From positions 378,686 through 442,685 of the forward strand of contig NZ_PPQD01000034.1 of assembly GCF_002901825.1 (NCBI RefSeq): a DNA stretch of 64,000 nt, in the 5' to 3' direction. This DNA is from Mammaliicoccus sciuri (GTDB lineage Bacteria > Bacillota > Bacilli > Staphylococcales > Staphylococcaceae). Shown one piece after another: positions 7,943 through 17,445 of the stretch. The position numbers and the translations under genes are program-made. The notes under the pieces are model-generated. The model was given only the letters and a program-made list of their open reading frames with translations, did not search any database and had not been told where the DNA came from. Numbering within the stretch: position 1 is the first letter of the stretch; every line of letters starts with the position of its first letter.

Positions 7943-8479
7943 ATGAAAAAAAAACAGAAGACTGTACTCCAAATTGTTATAACAGCAGTAATCTTAATTG
8001 CAATTATATTTACAGTATGGTCCAGTCTTACGAAAGATAAAGATAAAGTAGCGCAAGTTGGAGATGATGCGCCACTTTTTGAACTCCAAACAGTTGATGG
8101 GAAAAAGGTTAATTTAAAAGACTTACGTGGGAAAGGTGTTTTAATTAACTTTTGGGGGACTTGGTGTGAACCTTGTAAACGTGAAATGCCTGAGTTAGAA
8201 AGACAATATCAAAACTACAAAGACAAAGGTGTTGAAGTCGTTGCGATACATGTCAGAAATAATCCTCAACAAATCAAACAATATTTAAGTTCGTTAAAAA
8301 AAACACCAACATTCACAGTTGCGATGGATAACGATAATTTAGTAACAGATGCATATGGTATCAATCCATTACCAACTACGATAACGGTTGATAAAGATGG
8401 TAAAATAAAAACAAAGCATACTGGTGAACTTTCTAAAAAGCAAATCATAGAAGAAATGGAAAAGGTCAAAGTGAAATAG
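7943..8479 (+). CDS. resA: Thiol-disulfide oxidoreductase ResA
   Basis: The 178-residue membrane-anchored thioredoxin-like protein reduces the CxxCH cysteines of apocytochrome c before haem attachment. One N-terminal membrane segment (about residues 7-28) leaves the thioredoxin domain outside the membrane. The active site WGTWCEPCKREMPE has Cys75 and Cys78 with the Glu-Pro pair characteristic of ResA, and a cis-proline lies in NPLPTTI. It heads resA-resB-resC-srrA-srrB, the same order as B. subtilis resABCDE. Its likely substrate QcrC is encoded near 37.4 kb. Confidence 0.92.
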   Translation: MKKKQKTVLQIVITAVILIAIIFTVWSSLTKDKDKVAQVGDDAPLFELQTVDGKKVNLKDLRGKGVLINFWGTWCEPCKREMPELERQYQNYKDKGVEVVAIHVRNNPQQIKQYLSSLKKTPTFTVAMDNDNLVTDAYGINPLPTTITVDKDGKIKTKHTGELSKKQIIEEMEKVKVK

Positions 8480-8492
8480 AGGGGGATTTAAA

Positions 8493-10136
8493 GTGAGCAA
8501 CAAGCAAATTGTTTGTGAGTGCGGGCATAAGAACCCAGAAGGAACTCAATTATGCTTAAACTGTGGTCGCTTAATAAATGACGACTATGATAAGAAAAAG
8601 ACAACCGACGTTATGCGTTACGATGGGCAAGCGATACGTTCGAAAACAAAAAACAGAACAATATTAGATCGCATATGGAATTTCTTCGCTTCAATCAAAA
8701 CAGGTGTTACGTTACTCGTATTAACGGTTATTGCAGCTTCAATTGGAACAATATTCCCACAAGAATATTTCATTCCAATGAATGTGAATCCAGAACAATA
8801 TTATTATGAACATTATGGTTCTCTAGGATTACTATATTATAAACTTGGATTCCACAATTTATATAGTTCATGGTGGTTCTTAATTCTGTTAGGTTTAGTA
8901 GCATTCTCTATTATTACATCAAGTATTGATAGAGGGATACCTTTACATAAATCTTTGAAAAATCAAAGAACGAAAAAGCACAGTTCATTCTATAAACGTC
9001 AAAGATTAAACTCACATTCAGATGATCAAGTTAATCTAGATGAAATAAGTCAATCTTTTAAAGATAAAAGATACAAAGTTAAACAAGATGGGAATCATAT
9101 CTTACTTGAAAAAGGACGTTTATCTAGATACGGTCCTTATATCAACCATACTGGTTTAATCATTTTATTATTTGGGGCAATGTTAAGATTCTTACCAGGC
9201 TTTTACTTAGATGATATGGTCTATGTGAAAGAAGGAGAAACTAAACCAGTACCTGGTACAGATAGAGGCTATTATATAAAAAATAATGACTTTATATATG
9301 AAGAATATGATCAAAAATCTCAATCCAATACAAACCCTGAATCAATTGACCCAAGTTTAAACAAAATTGCTAAGAACTACGAAACAAAAGCTACTTTGTA
9401 TAAAAACAGTCAAGAAGAAGTGATTGGGTCAGATGCTAATCTAAAAGAAGTCGCTTCAGATTCAATTAAAGTCAATCATCCGTTGAAATATGATCACTTA
9501 CAATTTTATCAAAGTAGCTTTGACAACTCGTTGTTAAAAGATATGACATTTAACTTAAAAACAAAAGATGGTAAACCTTTAGGAAAACCATTTACAGTTA
9601 ATTTGGAAAGTCCGAAAAAGACTTATAAAATAACAGATGATTTAACAGTTAAGTTAAGAAGTTATGCACCCGATTACGAAAAAATAGAAAATGGTGTACT
9701 TGCAACTAAATCTCCAAATCCAAATAATCCAGCTTTTGTGTTTGAAGTAACTGATAAAGGTAAACAATCAGAATTTAGTTTCTTAAGAATTAAAGAATCA
9801 CAAGATATATCTAAAGATAATAAATACGATGTGAAATTTGCGAATGCAACAAATCAATGGGCAACAGTGTTGGCAGTGAAGAAAGACTTAACACTTCCAA
9901 TATTATTTACAGGTTTCGTTATCTTCTTATTAGGTTTAGCAGTTGGATCATATATTAACCATAGACGTATTTGGATTAATACTGATAACGGTGAATTTAA
10001 TATCGCTGCACATACAAATAAGAATTATTATGGTTTCTCAAAAGAGATTAACCAAGTCTTAGATAAACATCACATTTCACATATAGAAGATACTAAACAA
10101 GACATTCACGAAAGTAAGGAGGCAAACAATGGATAA
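8493..10136 (+). CDS. resB: Cytochrome c biogenesis protein ResB (System II)
   Basis: The 547-residue ResB/Ccs1 protein works with ResC as haem exporter and ligase for c-type cytochromes. It begins at GTG after GAGGGGGA. A cytoplasmic zinc ribbon comes first (Cys8, Cys10, Cys21, Cys24), followed by membrane segments near residues 68-90, 125-145 and 215-235, a large extracytoplasmic domain and a last span (about 470-490, LFTGFVIFLLGLAVGSYI). The stop overlaps the resC start by 8 nt. S. aureus, which lacks cytochrome c, is not known to me to carry resBC, so its presence marks this lineage. Confidence 0.92.
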   Translation: MSNKQIVCECGHKNPEGTQLCLNCGRLINDDYDKKKTTDVMRYDGQAIRSKTKNRTILDRIWNFFASIKTGVTLLVLTVIAASIGTIFPQEYFIPMNVNPEQYYYEHYGSLGLLYYKLGFHNLYSSWWFLILLGLVAFSIITSSIDRGIPLHKSLKNQRTKKHSSFYKRQRLNSHSDDQVNLDEISQSFKDKRYKVKQDGNHILLEKGRLSRYGPYINHTGLIILLFGAMLRFLPGFYLDDMVYVKEGETKPVPGTDRGYYIKNNDFIYEEYDQKSQSNTNPESIDPSLNKIAKNYETKATLYKNSQEEVIGSDANLKEVASDSIKVNHPLKYDHLQFYQSSFDNSLLKDMTFNLKTKDGKPLGKPFTVNLESPKKTYKITDDLTVKLRSYAPDYEKIENGVLATKSPNPNNPAFVFEVTDKGKQSEFSFLRIKESQDISKDNKYDVKFANATNQWATVLAVKKDLTLPILFTGFVIFLLGLAVGSYINHRRIWINTDNGEFNIAAHTNKNYYGFSKEINQVLDKHHISHIEDTKQDIHESKEANNG

Positions 10137-11346
10137 AGATATGTTTTTAAATATTAGTAATATTAGTTTATATTCTGCATTTATTTTATACTTAGTTGCG
10201 ATTGTCCCATATTCATTTTCAATCCGTTCACCTAAGAAAAGAGCAGAAAAAGTAGGGGTGACATTAACTGTCATCGGCTTTGTATTACAAATTCTATACT
10301 TTATTACTAGATGGATTGCTGCGGGACATGCACCAGTAAGTAATATGTATGAATTCTTAACGATGTTTGGCATTATGATGGTAGGTGGCTTCCTCGTTAT
10401 TTACTCTATATATAAGACACCTATTTTAGCGCTATTCGTATTACCAATTGCGATGTTGTTAATTGCATATGCAAGTATGTTCTCTAGAGATGTTTCGCCG
10501 TTAATTCCTGCGTTACAATCTAGTTGGTTAGCAATTCACGTTATAACAGTAACGATTTCATATGGTATTTTATCAATCAGCTGTATAGCAGGATTAATTT
10601 ATTTATTTGCAGCTGTTAGTCCAGAAGAAAAATCTATACATAGTTTCTTTGTAGAAGTCATTATGTATTTCATTGTTATTGTAATTGGGTTTATATTAAC
10701 AACGATTATTATGAAAGATATCGTTGGTTACGATGACACTTATTTCTTTATCGATAAAAATGATAATAACTCTGTTCAACATTATCATCTTCCAGCATTT
10801 GTAACACAACAAGATAGTTTACTTGTAGATCATGTTTCTGGTAGTGATTATGAACCAAAAGAAAGAACAGATATCTTAAAATGGAGCAAGATTGAATTAC
10901 CTGCTGTTATCAATTCACAAAAATTAAACACAGTCGTTTGGTCAATTGTAGTTGGTACGGTCTTGTATGGTATACTAAGATTGATTTTGAAAGGCAAGAC
11001 TTTGTTTAGTCTTATCAAACCACTTACGAAAAAAGTCAATCTATCCTTGATGGATGAAATAGGATATCGTTCAGTAATCATTGGCTTCCCATTATTTGCA
11101 CTTGGCGGAATATTATTCGCTAGTATCTGGGCACAAATGGCTTGGAGTAGATATTGGGGCTGGGATCCTAAAGAAGTTTGGGCGCTTATAACATTCTTAT
11201 ATTATGCGATATTCTTACATTTAAGATTAGGTAAAGGTTGGGAAGGCAGAAAATCAGCATGGTTAGCTGTTGGTGGCCTTGCAATCATTCTATTTAATGT
11301 TATTGCCGTTAACTTAATAGTAGCTGGTTTACATTCTTATGCTTAA
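10129..11346 (+). CDS. resC: Cytochrome c biogenesis protein ResC/CcsA (haem lyase subunit)
   Basis: The 405-residue polytopic CcsA/CcmF-type protein carries the tryptophan-rich haem-binding motif WAQMAWSRYWGWDPKEVWAL near residues 334-353, flanked by membrane helices and histidines (LPIAM..., WLAIHVITV, FLHLRL, LHSYA) that fit the external and membrane haem ligands of CcsA. A hydrophilic loop at about residues 200-265 is unusually long between helices. With ResB it forms the System II synthetase that joins haem to CxxCH. It overlaps resB and is followed 27 nt later by srrA. Confidence 0.93.
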   Translation: MDKDMFLNISNISLYSAFILYLVAIVPYSFSIRSPKKRAEKVGVTLTVIGFVLQILYFITRWIAAGHAPVSNMYEFLTMFGIMMVGGFLVIYSIYKTPILALFVLPIAMLLIAYASMFSRDVSPLIPALQSSWLAIHVITVTISYGILSISCIAGLIYLFAAVSPEEKSIHSFFVEVIMYFIVIVIGFILTTIIMKDIVGYDDTYFFIDKNDNNSVQHYHLPAFVTQQDSLLVDHVSGSDYEPKERTDILKWSKIELPAVINSQKLNTVVWSIVVGTVLYGILRLILKGKTLFSLIKPLTKKVNLSLMDEIGYRSVIIGFPLFALGGILFASIWAQMAWSRYWGWDPKEVWALITFLYYAIFLHLRLGKGWEGRKSAWLAVGGLAIILFNVIAVNLIVAGLHSYA

Positions 11347-11373
11347 AAAATGCTAGAAGGGAGTCAACGAAGC

Positions 11374-12081
11374 ATGACAGATCGTATTTTAGTAGTAGAT
11401 GATGAAGATAGAATTCGAAAATTAGTTAAAATGTATCTCGAAAGAGAAGGTTATGAGACTGATGAAGCGGATAATGGCCAAGATGCCTTAGATAAAGCTT
11501 TAAATGAAGATTATGACTGCATATTGTTAGACTTAATGTTACCTGAAATAGATGGAATTGAAGTTTGTAAGAGAGTAAGAGAAACAAAATCAACACCTAT
11601 TATTATGCTAACAGCTAAAGGTGAAGAAAATAATCGCGTTGAAGGTTTTGAAATTGGGGCAGATGATTATATCGTCAAACCATTTTCACCTAGAGAAGTT
11701 GTCTTACGTGTAAAAGCATTACTAAGACGTACAACGAATCATTCAATGGTTAATCAAACTAATACAGCTAAAGATTTAATTGTATTTGAAAACTTAGTCA
11801 TTGATAATGACGCACATCGTGTATTAGCAGATCAAAAAGAAGTGAATTTAACGCCTAAAGAGTATGAATTATTATTATATTTAGCAAAATCACCTGATAA
11901 AGTATTTGATAGAGAACAACTGTTAAAAGAAGTTTGGCACTATGAATTTTATGGTGATTTAAGAACAGTTGATACGCATGTTAAAAGATTGCGTGAAAAG
12001 TTAAATAGAGTTTCTGAAGATGCTGCACAAATGATTCATACTGTATGGGGCGTCGGTTATAAGTTTGAGGTTCCTGAATAA
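11374..12081 (+). CDS. srrA: Response regulator SrrA/ResD (OmpR family)
   Basis: The 235-residue regulator has a receiver domain with DDEDR acid pocket, phosphoacceptor Asp53 in LLDLMLPE, conserved Thr in MLTAKGE and Lys in VKPFSPREV, then an OmpR-type winged helix (LTPKEYELLLYL, DLRTVDTHVKRLREKL). The ATG at 11374 follows AAGGGAG and matches homologues; an ATG eight codons upstream lacks a ribosome binding site. It is the orthologue of staphylococcal SrrA and B. subtilis ResD, which switch genes between aerobic and anaerobic respiration. TAATG couples it to srrB. Confidence 0.93.
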   Translation: MTDRILVVDDEDRIRKLVKMYLEREGYETDEADNGQDALDKALNEDYDCILLDLMLPEIDGIEVCKRVRETKSTPIIMLTAKGEENNRVEGFEIGADDYIVKPFSPREVVLRVKALLRRTTNHSMVNQTNTAKDLIVFENLVIDNDAHRVLADQKEVNLTPKEYELLLYLAKSPDKVFDREQLLKEVWHYEFYGDLRTVDTHVKRLREKLNRVSEDAAQMIHTVWGVGYKFEVPE

Positions 12082-13823
12082 TGAATCGGTTAAATAGTGT
12101 TGTTGTAAAACTGTGGTTATCTATTATTTTAATAGTAACGACAGTTTTACTTTTATTAAGCGGATTTCTTATAACTTTCTTACAATCTTATAATACATCT
12201 ACTACAGGTGAAAATTTGTATAATAATGCAAGCAAAATAGAACGTTTATTACTGAGTTCACATGAAAAAGCTTCAGCTATCGATTATGCAAGAGAACTCG
12301 TTGAAGATCCAGCCGGACTCATTATCGTTAAAAATAGCGATGATCTAACAGCAAAGTCTGAAGATCCGTTAAAAGAAGTTATGATCAACGAGATTAGAAC
12401 AAATCATGCATTCGATAAAGTGTTTAACGAAGATAAACATGTATTGAAAGAAATCAATTTAACTTATAACAGTGAAAAACATCAATATATTTTATTAGGA
12501 TATCCTTCTCAAGCTTTTCCTGAAGAAGATGCAGGTATCTTTTTATTCCAAGATATCAATTCTATTAAAGAAGCTCAAAATGTCGTCACACTTAGTATAC
12601 TTGTTTCAGCCATTATATTATTAATCGTGAGTACGGTCTTTGCATTCTTCCTTTCAAACAGAATAACGAAACCTTTAATTCAACTGAAACATGCTGCCTT
12701 TAAAGTTGCTAAAGGTCACTATACTGAAAAAGTACCAATTTATACGCGTGATGAAATAGGCGAGCTCGGTTTAGCATTTAATAAAATGAGTAAAGATATA
12801 CGTACTAACATAGATGATGTTAAATCAAAAAATAATATACAAGAAAAACTCATTAATTCAATGATAGATGGTGTGCTAGGCATCAATGATAAGAATGAAA
12901 TCATTATTTCTAACTCCAAAGCTGACACATTCTTAAAAGAAGTAAAAGAGTTTAATCATGTTGATATATCTACTCAAAGAAATGACACATTTAAAGAAAA
13001 GAATACGCAGTTTTTCGAATACGAATTGGGTCATAAATATTATGTCGTGATATCAACATATATCGATAGTATTCAAAATGATGGTTCATCAGGTATAGTC
13101 GTAATCATTCGTGATATGACAGACGAACACCATATGGATCAAATGAAAAAAGACTTTATCGCAAGTGTTTCACACGAATTAAGAACACCAATTTCTATGT
13201 TACAAGGTTATACTGAGGCAATTGTTGATGGTATTGTAACAGAGAAGAAAGATGTAGATGATTTCTTATATATTATTTTAGATGAGTCTAAAAGACTAAG
13301 TAGATTGATAAATGAATTATTAGAAGTCGCAAAAATGGATGCTGAAGGTATTAAAGTTCATTTAGATGACTTTAATATTTCTACATTAATGAACAAAATT
13401 GATACTAAATTCTTACCACAAGCAAGAGAAAATGGTTTGAATTTATCCGTTAAACATATTGGAAATCTTACAAATTGGTATGGTGATAGTGATCGTGTCG
13501 AGCAGATTTTAACAAATTTAATCGATAACGCGATTAGATACACACATCAAAATGATTCTATTAATGTCGTCTTTGATGATACAGATGAAGAAGACTTTGT
13601 TATAACTGTCCAAGATAGTGGCGTAGGTATTGCTAAGGAACATTTAGAACAAATATTTGATCGTTTTTATAAAGTTGACGCTTCTCGCACGAGAGGTAAA
13701 CACGGAACAGGACTTGGCCTCTTTATCGTCCAAAAAATTATAGATGCACATCATGGTACGATTAAAGTTGATAGTAAAGAGGGTGAAGGTACTCAATTTA
13801 CAATAACTTTACCAAAAGTTTAA
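12081..13823 (+). CDS. srrB: Sensor histidine kinase SrrB/ResE
   Basis: The 580-residue membrane kinase has TM1 (about 8-32), an extracytoplasmic region (33-166), TM2 (168-190), HAMP (about 191-243), a PAS-like domain (about 250-355), HisKA with His365 in SHELRTP, and an ATPase domain with NLIDNAIRYT, DSGVGIA and GTGLGLFIV. It partners SrrA in sensing respiratory and redox state. Notably the whole protein contains no cysteine, although redox-active cysteines in the ATPase domain have been described for S. aureus SrrB. The operon ends before the FMN riboswitch; no clear terminator is seen. Confidence 0.93.
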   Translation: MNRLNSVVVKLWLSIILIVTTVLLLLSGFLITFLQSYNTSTTGENLYNNASKIERLLLSSHEKASAIDYARELVEDPAGLIIVKNSDDLTAKSEDPLKEVMINEIRTNHAFDKVFNEDKHVLKEINLTYNSEKHQYILLGYPSQAFPEEDAGIFLFQDINSIKEAQNVVTLSILVSAIILLIVSTVFAFFLSNRITKPLIQLKHAAFKVAKGHYTEKVPIYTRDEIGELGLAFNKMSKDIRTNIDDVKSKNNIQEKLINSMIDGVLGINDKNEIIISNSKADTFLKEVKEFNHVDISTQRNDTFKEKNTQFFEYELGHKYYVVISTYIDSIQNDGSSGIVVIIRDMTDEHHMDQMKKDFIASVSHELRTPISMLQGYTEAIVDGIVTEKKDVDDFLYIILDESKRLSRLINELLEVAKMDAEGIKVHLDDFNISTLMNKIDTKFLPQARENGLNLSVKHIGNLTNWYGDSDRVEQILTNLIDNAIRYTHQNDSINVVFDDTDEEDFVITVQDSGVGIAKEHLEQIFDRFYKVDASRTRGKHGTGLGLFIVQKIIDAHHGTIKVDSKEGEGTQFTITLPKV

Positions 13824-13901
13824 ATTGTTGAGTTATTTAGATGAAAATACCTGACCAATGTGCTAATATATATTTTGTAATTAAAACTAAATAAAAAATT
13901 C

Positions 13902-14023
13902 ATCTTCGGGGTTTGGTGTAATTCCATACCGGCGGTTAAAGCCCGCGACCCAATATATGTATGTATATTGGCTGACTTAGTGAAATTCTAAGGCCGACAG
14001 TTAAAGTCTGGATGGGAGAAGAT
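13902..14023 (+). ncRNA. FMN riboswitch (RFN element)
   Basis: The conserved RFN blocks appear in order: ATCTTCGGGG, GGTG.AATTCC, ACCGGCGGTTAAAGCCCGCGA, GGTGAAATTC-like segment, GGCCGACAGTTAAAGTCTGG and GATGGGAGAAGAT; the third block is given as ACCGGCGGT plus AAAGCCCGCGA. The first and last blocks pair to close P1. It lies directly upstream of ribU, as in other Firmicutes. Confidence 0.96.
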
Positions 14024-14069
14024 GGAGGGAAAATCTAGTCTTGACTAGGTTTATTTTGCGATAATTTTT

Positions 14070-14098
14070 CCTCCTATTCTTACGAGATGAATAGGAGG
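14070..14098 (+). promoter_or_regulatory. Shine-Dalgarno-sequestering hairpin of the FMN riboswitch
   Basis: CCTCCTATTC (14070-14079) is perfectly complementary to GAATAGGAGG (14089-14098), which contains the ribU ribosome binding site seven bases before the ATG. This is the expression platform of a translational OFF switch. A second short hairpin (CTAG...CTAG near 14035-14049) precedes it. Confidence 0.88.
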
Positions 14099-14105
14099 TA
14101 TTTAT

Positions 14106-14654
14106 ATGTCTAACGATAACAAAACAAAACGCTTACTCACTGTAAGTATGCTCATCGCAATCAGCTTTATTTTGATGTTTTTGAAATTTCCATTACCATT
14201 TTTACCACCATATTTAACAATGGATTTCAGTGATATTCCTGTGCTTGTCGCAACATTTGCGTTTGGTCCAGTTTCAGGTATATTAGTAGCATTATTTAAA
14301 AACGTATTGAATTTCTTAATTGTGTCTCATGAACCGATTGGAAATACGGCTAACTTTTTAGCATCAATATGTCTCGTAATTCCGACTTATTATTTCTATC
14401 GCATGAAAAAAACAAAATTATTTATGGGATATGGATTAGCAGTTGGTACAATCTTGATGACAATACTTATGAGTTTAATGAATTACTTTGTTCTATTACC
14501 TTTATACGGACAAATTATGAATCTTGCAGATATCGCACATAATTTAAAATTAATCGTATCTGCCGGTATTATTCCATTCAATTTAATTAAAGGTATTGTC
14601 ATTTCAGTCATATACATTTTAATATTTGATAAACTTAAATCTATTATAAAATAA
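14106..14654 (+). CDS. ribU: Riboflavin ECF transporter S component RibU
   Basis: The 182-residue integral membrane protein binds riboflavin and uses the shared ECF energising module, which is not in this window. It has about six membrane helices, starting with LLTVSMLIAISFILMFLKF. The segments FPLPFLPPYLTMDFSDIPVL and FGPVSGILVALFKNVLNFL are typical of RibU and hold the substrate-binding loop. It is under an FMN riboswitch with a sequestered ribosome binding site, so high FMN should switch uptake off. A long hairpin terminator follows. Confidence 0.95.
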   Translation: MSNDNKTKRLLTVSMLIAISFILMFLKFPLPFLPPYLTMDFSDIPVLVATFAFGPVSGILVALFKNVLNFLIVSHEPIGNTANFLASICLVIPTYYFYRMKKTKLFMGYGLAVGTILMTILMSLMNYFVLLPLYGQIMNLADIAHNLKLIVSAGIIPFNLIKGIVISVIYILIFDKLKSIIK

Positions 14655-14655
14655 A

Positions 14656-14686
14656 GAAAGGCTAGGACCTCGCGTCCTAGCCTTTC
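14656..14686. terminator. Terminator between ribU and fer
   Basis: GAAAGGCTAGGAC pairs perfectly with GTCCTAGCCTTTC around a 5-nt loop. The better T run (TTTATTTT) is on the minus strand, so it is strongest for fer, but it also follows ribU. Confidence 0.85.
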
Positions 14687-14695
14687 TCATATATA

Positions 14696-14989
<294 letters not shown>

Positions 14990-15048
14990 TTATTTTAGTG
15001 ATAACACTTATATATTTCAACATATTTATGTTATTTGAGGTGACTTAT

Positions 15049-16005
15049 TTGAAACAGATTATACTGAAAACCCTTTCCATAAAGCATGAAAACAAAACTG
15101 ATAAAAGTATTTATAATATTTTAATCGGTAAAAAGACCCATCAAACATATTTTGATGCAACGATTGAACATTTAAAATTGTATTATGGCTGTTTGCCAAA
15201 TTTGAAATTTGAACAATTCGAACAAATTATTAACGAACCTATAGAACATATTGATGAGCCAATTATAGGCGACTTTTTCTATAGTCAGGCCATTCAATCT
15301 GTTAATACAATCTTATTATTAACTCAGATGATTAGTCAAAAAAAGCATAACCATTTAACGTATCAACCGATCATCAATGATAAAGAGATACAATTTAAAG
15401 CTAAAGAAATTTATGTACTTATTAAAGAAATAGGTGAAGATCATTTTATAGAAGAAATTTATCAGTTATTTGAAGACATGAATACATACTTCCAAACAAT
15501 ATATATTCACTATTTATTAGCTGGTTTTCGAGAAACGCCTTATACAATTGAACAAATTTCATTGATTGAAGAAATTGGTATAATGGATTTAAGAGAACAT
15601 TTAGTAGAAGAATATCAATTTATCCAAGTAGCGATACAAAATAAAGAACGTTATCCAATATTATCTCAGATTAACTATCAACCGATGTTAAACCAACAAA
15701 CGTTCACTACATATGAATTATTAAATCGCACATATGATATGGATCAACTCGCAAATATCAAACGTGTTAAGACACATACAATTCACGACCATATTATAGA
15801 GATGTACATTAAAGGTTATTTAAATGATAAGAATTTATATATTAGTGATGACCAATACGCAAGATTTGTAGAAGTTATTCAACAAACACCTAATCAAAAT
15901 TTAAAATTTTACTATGAAGCGTTAAATGATTTTACATATTTCGAAATCAAACTCATGTATGTTTTGTATGCAATGGAGGGATTAAATGCTACAACAAGAA
16001 CTTAA
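15049..16005 (+). CDS. ypbB: YpbB-like helix-turn-helix protein, partner gene of recQ
   Basis: The 318-residue protein is of uncertain function and is conserved directly upstream of recQ in Bacilli. The C-terminal part (about residues 225-300) resembles the HTH_40 domain: YELLNRTYDMDQLANIKR followed by HTIHDHIIEMYIKGY. I start at TTG 15049 because GAGGTGA precedes it and homologues begin here. An open frame continues 27 codons upstream to an ATG, but that extension is hydrophobic, lacks a ribosome binding site and covers the fer/ypbB promoter region. It overlaps recQ by 20 nt. Confidence 0.8.
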   Translation: MKQIILKTLSIKHENKTDKSIYNILIGKKTHQTYFDATIEHLKLYYGCLPNLKFEQFEQIINEPIEHIDEPIIGDFFYSQAIQSVNTILLLTQMISQKKHNHLTYQPIINDKEIQFKAKEIYVLIKEIGEDHFIEEIYQLFEDMNTYFQTIYIHYLLAGFRETPYTIEQISLIEEIGIMDLREHLVEEYQFIQVAIQNKERYPILSQINYQPMLNQQTFTTYELLNRTYDMDQLANIKRVKTHTIHDHIIEMYIKGYLNDKNLYISDDQYARFVEVIQQTPNQNLKFYYEALNDFTYFEIKLMYVLYAMEGLNATTRT

Positions 16006-17359
16006 AAAGTATTTTGGATATGATGATTTTAGAAGTGGGCAAGAGGAAACAGTCCAAAACATATTAGACGGCCATGATGTGTTGAGCATCCTTTCAACTG
16101 GCGCTGGGAAAAGTTTGTGTTATCAATTGCCAGCTTATATAACAGGGGGCAGAGTGCTCATTATTTCTCCACTTATTTCTTTAATGGATGATCAAGTCGT
16201 TCAAATGAAATTAAATGGTGAGAAGAATGCTGTTGCGATCCATTCTGCTATTGATAAAAAAGAAAGGACAGACATATTTAGAAACTTATCAAATTATCAA
16301 TTTATATTTTGTAGCCCGGAATTTATATATGAAGAACATAATTTTAAACGCTTTAAATCTATTGGTTTTAAATATATTGTCTTAGATGAAGCACATTGTC
16401 TAAGTGAATGGGGCTTTGATTTTAGGCCACATTATGCACTGATTTCAAAAGTCACACAATACTTTAACCAAGCACAAGTTATCGCGTTATCTGCGACTTT
16501 GACAGAAAAGATGATGCAAGATATAGAAGTGATTACAAAGCGCCAATTTAAAATACATAAAGAAGGACTCAATCGTTCAAATATTATGTACCATCATGTT
16601 AATTTTGATGATGAAAAAGAAAAAGATCATTATCTATTAGACACTATAAAAGACTCAGGACCAACCATTATCTATGTGTCATCTAAGAAGAAATGTCATG
16701 AATTAGCTGAATTGATTTATAAAGAAGGATTTTTAACAGGGATTTATCACGGAGATTTAAACTACCAAGAAAGAACAACTGTACAAACACAGTTTATTAA
16801 TAATGATATTAAAATCATCGTCGCCACAAGTGCATTTGGAATGGGTATTAATAAACAAGATGTACGAACCGTTATTCATTACCATTTACCTACATCACCT
16901 TCAAAATATGTACAAGAAGTAGGACGTGCAGGGCGTGATGGCGAAGCTTCTCAAGCAATTAGTTTATTTACATCAAGTGATATTCATATTTTAAGCCATT
17001 TAGCTAATGAGCATGGAATTGATATAGATATGCTTAATTTATTCGAACAAGGGTATCAACTAAATGAGGAGATATCTAAAAATATCCAGTATCTTCTTGA
17101 ATTATATCCACTTAACCAATTAAAAGAGAAAATCCAAGCTGAGCAGAACCAAAAACAATATGCATTTAGTTTTATGAGAAATTATATTCAAATCGATACA
17201 TGTAGACGCACGTATTTAATGAGCTATTTTAATGAACATGTGACTCAAGATAATCATTGTTGTGACAATTGTAAGAATGCAAATTTATTAAAATTACAAA
17301 ATATAAAAGAAGTCAAATACAAAACCTCTTATAAAAATAGATTAAATGCAATATTTTAA
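15986..17359 (+). CDS. recQ: ATP-dependent DNA helicase RecQ (short form)
   Basis: The 457-residue superfamily 2 helicase unwinds DNA 3' to 5' in recombination and repair. Motif I is LSTGAGKSLCYQLP, motif II DEAHCLSEWG, motif III ALSATLT, and motif VI QEVGRAGRDGE. The RecQ-type zinc site follows (C-RRTYLMSYFNEH then CCDNC). The protein ends soon after it: there is no HRDC domain, so it is the short RecS-like type of Bacilli rather than E. coli RecQ (about 610 residues). Translation is probably coupled to ypbB. Confidence 0.93.
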   Translation: MLQQELKKYFGYDDFRSGQEETVQNILDGHDVLSILSTGAGKSLCYQLPAYITGGRVLIISPLISLMDDQVVQMKLNGEKNAVAIHSAIDKKERTDIFRNLSNYQFIFCSPEFIYEEHNFKRFKSIGFKYIVLDEAHCLSEWGFDFRPHYALISKVTQYFNQAQVIALSATLTEKMMQDIEVITKRQFKIHKEGLNRSNIMYHHVNFDDEKEKDHYLLDTIKDSGPTIIYVSSKKKCHELAELIYKEGFLTGIYHGDLNYQERTTVQTQFINNDIKIIVATSAFGMGINKQDVRTVIHYHLPTSPSKYVQEVGRAGRDGEASQAISLFTSSDIHILSHLANEHGIDIDMLNLFEQGYQLNEEISKNIQYLLELYPLNQLKEKIQAEQNQKQYAFSFMRNYIQIDTCRRTYLMSYFNEHVTQDNHCCDNCKNANLLKLQNIKEVKYKTSYKNRLNAIF

Positions 17360-17445
17360 TAGGATTGCTTTACTTGGTAAGTTCAACAAGGATATAATAA
17401 AGTATAATTCAATATATACAAAAAGATAATGATGAGGTGAGTTTA

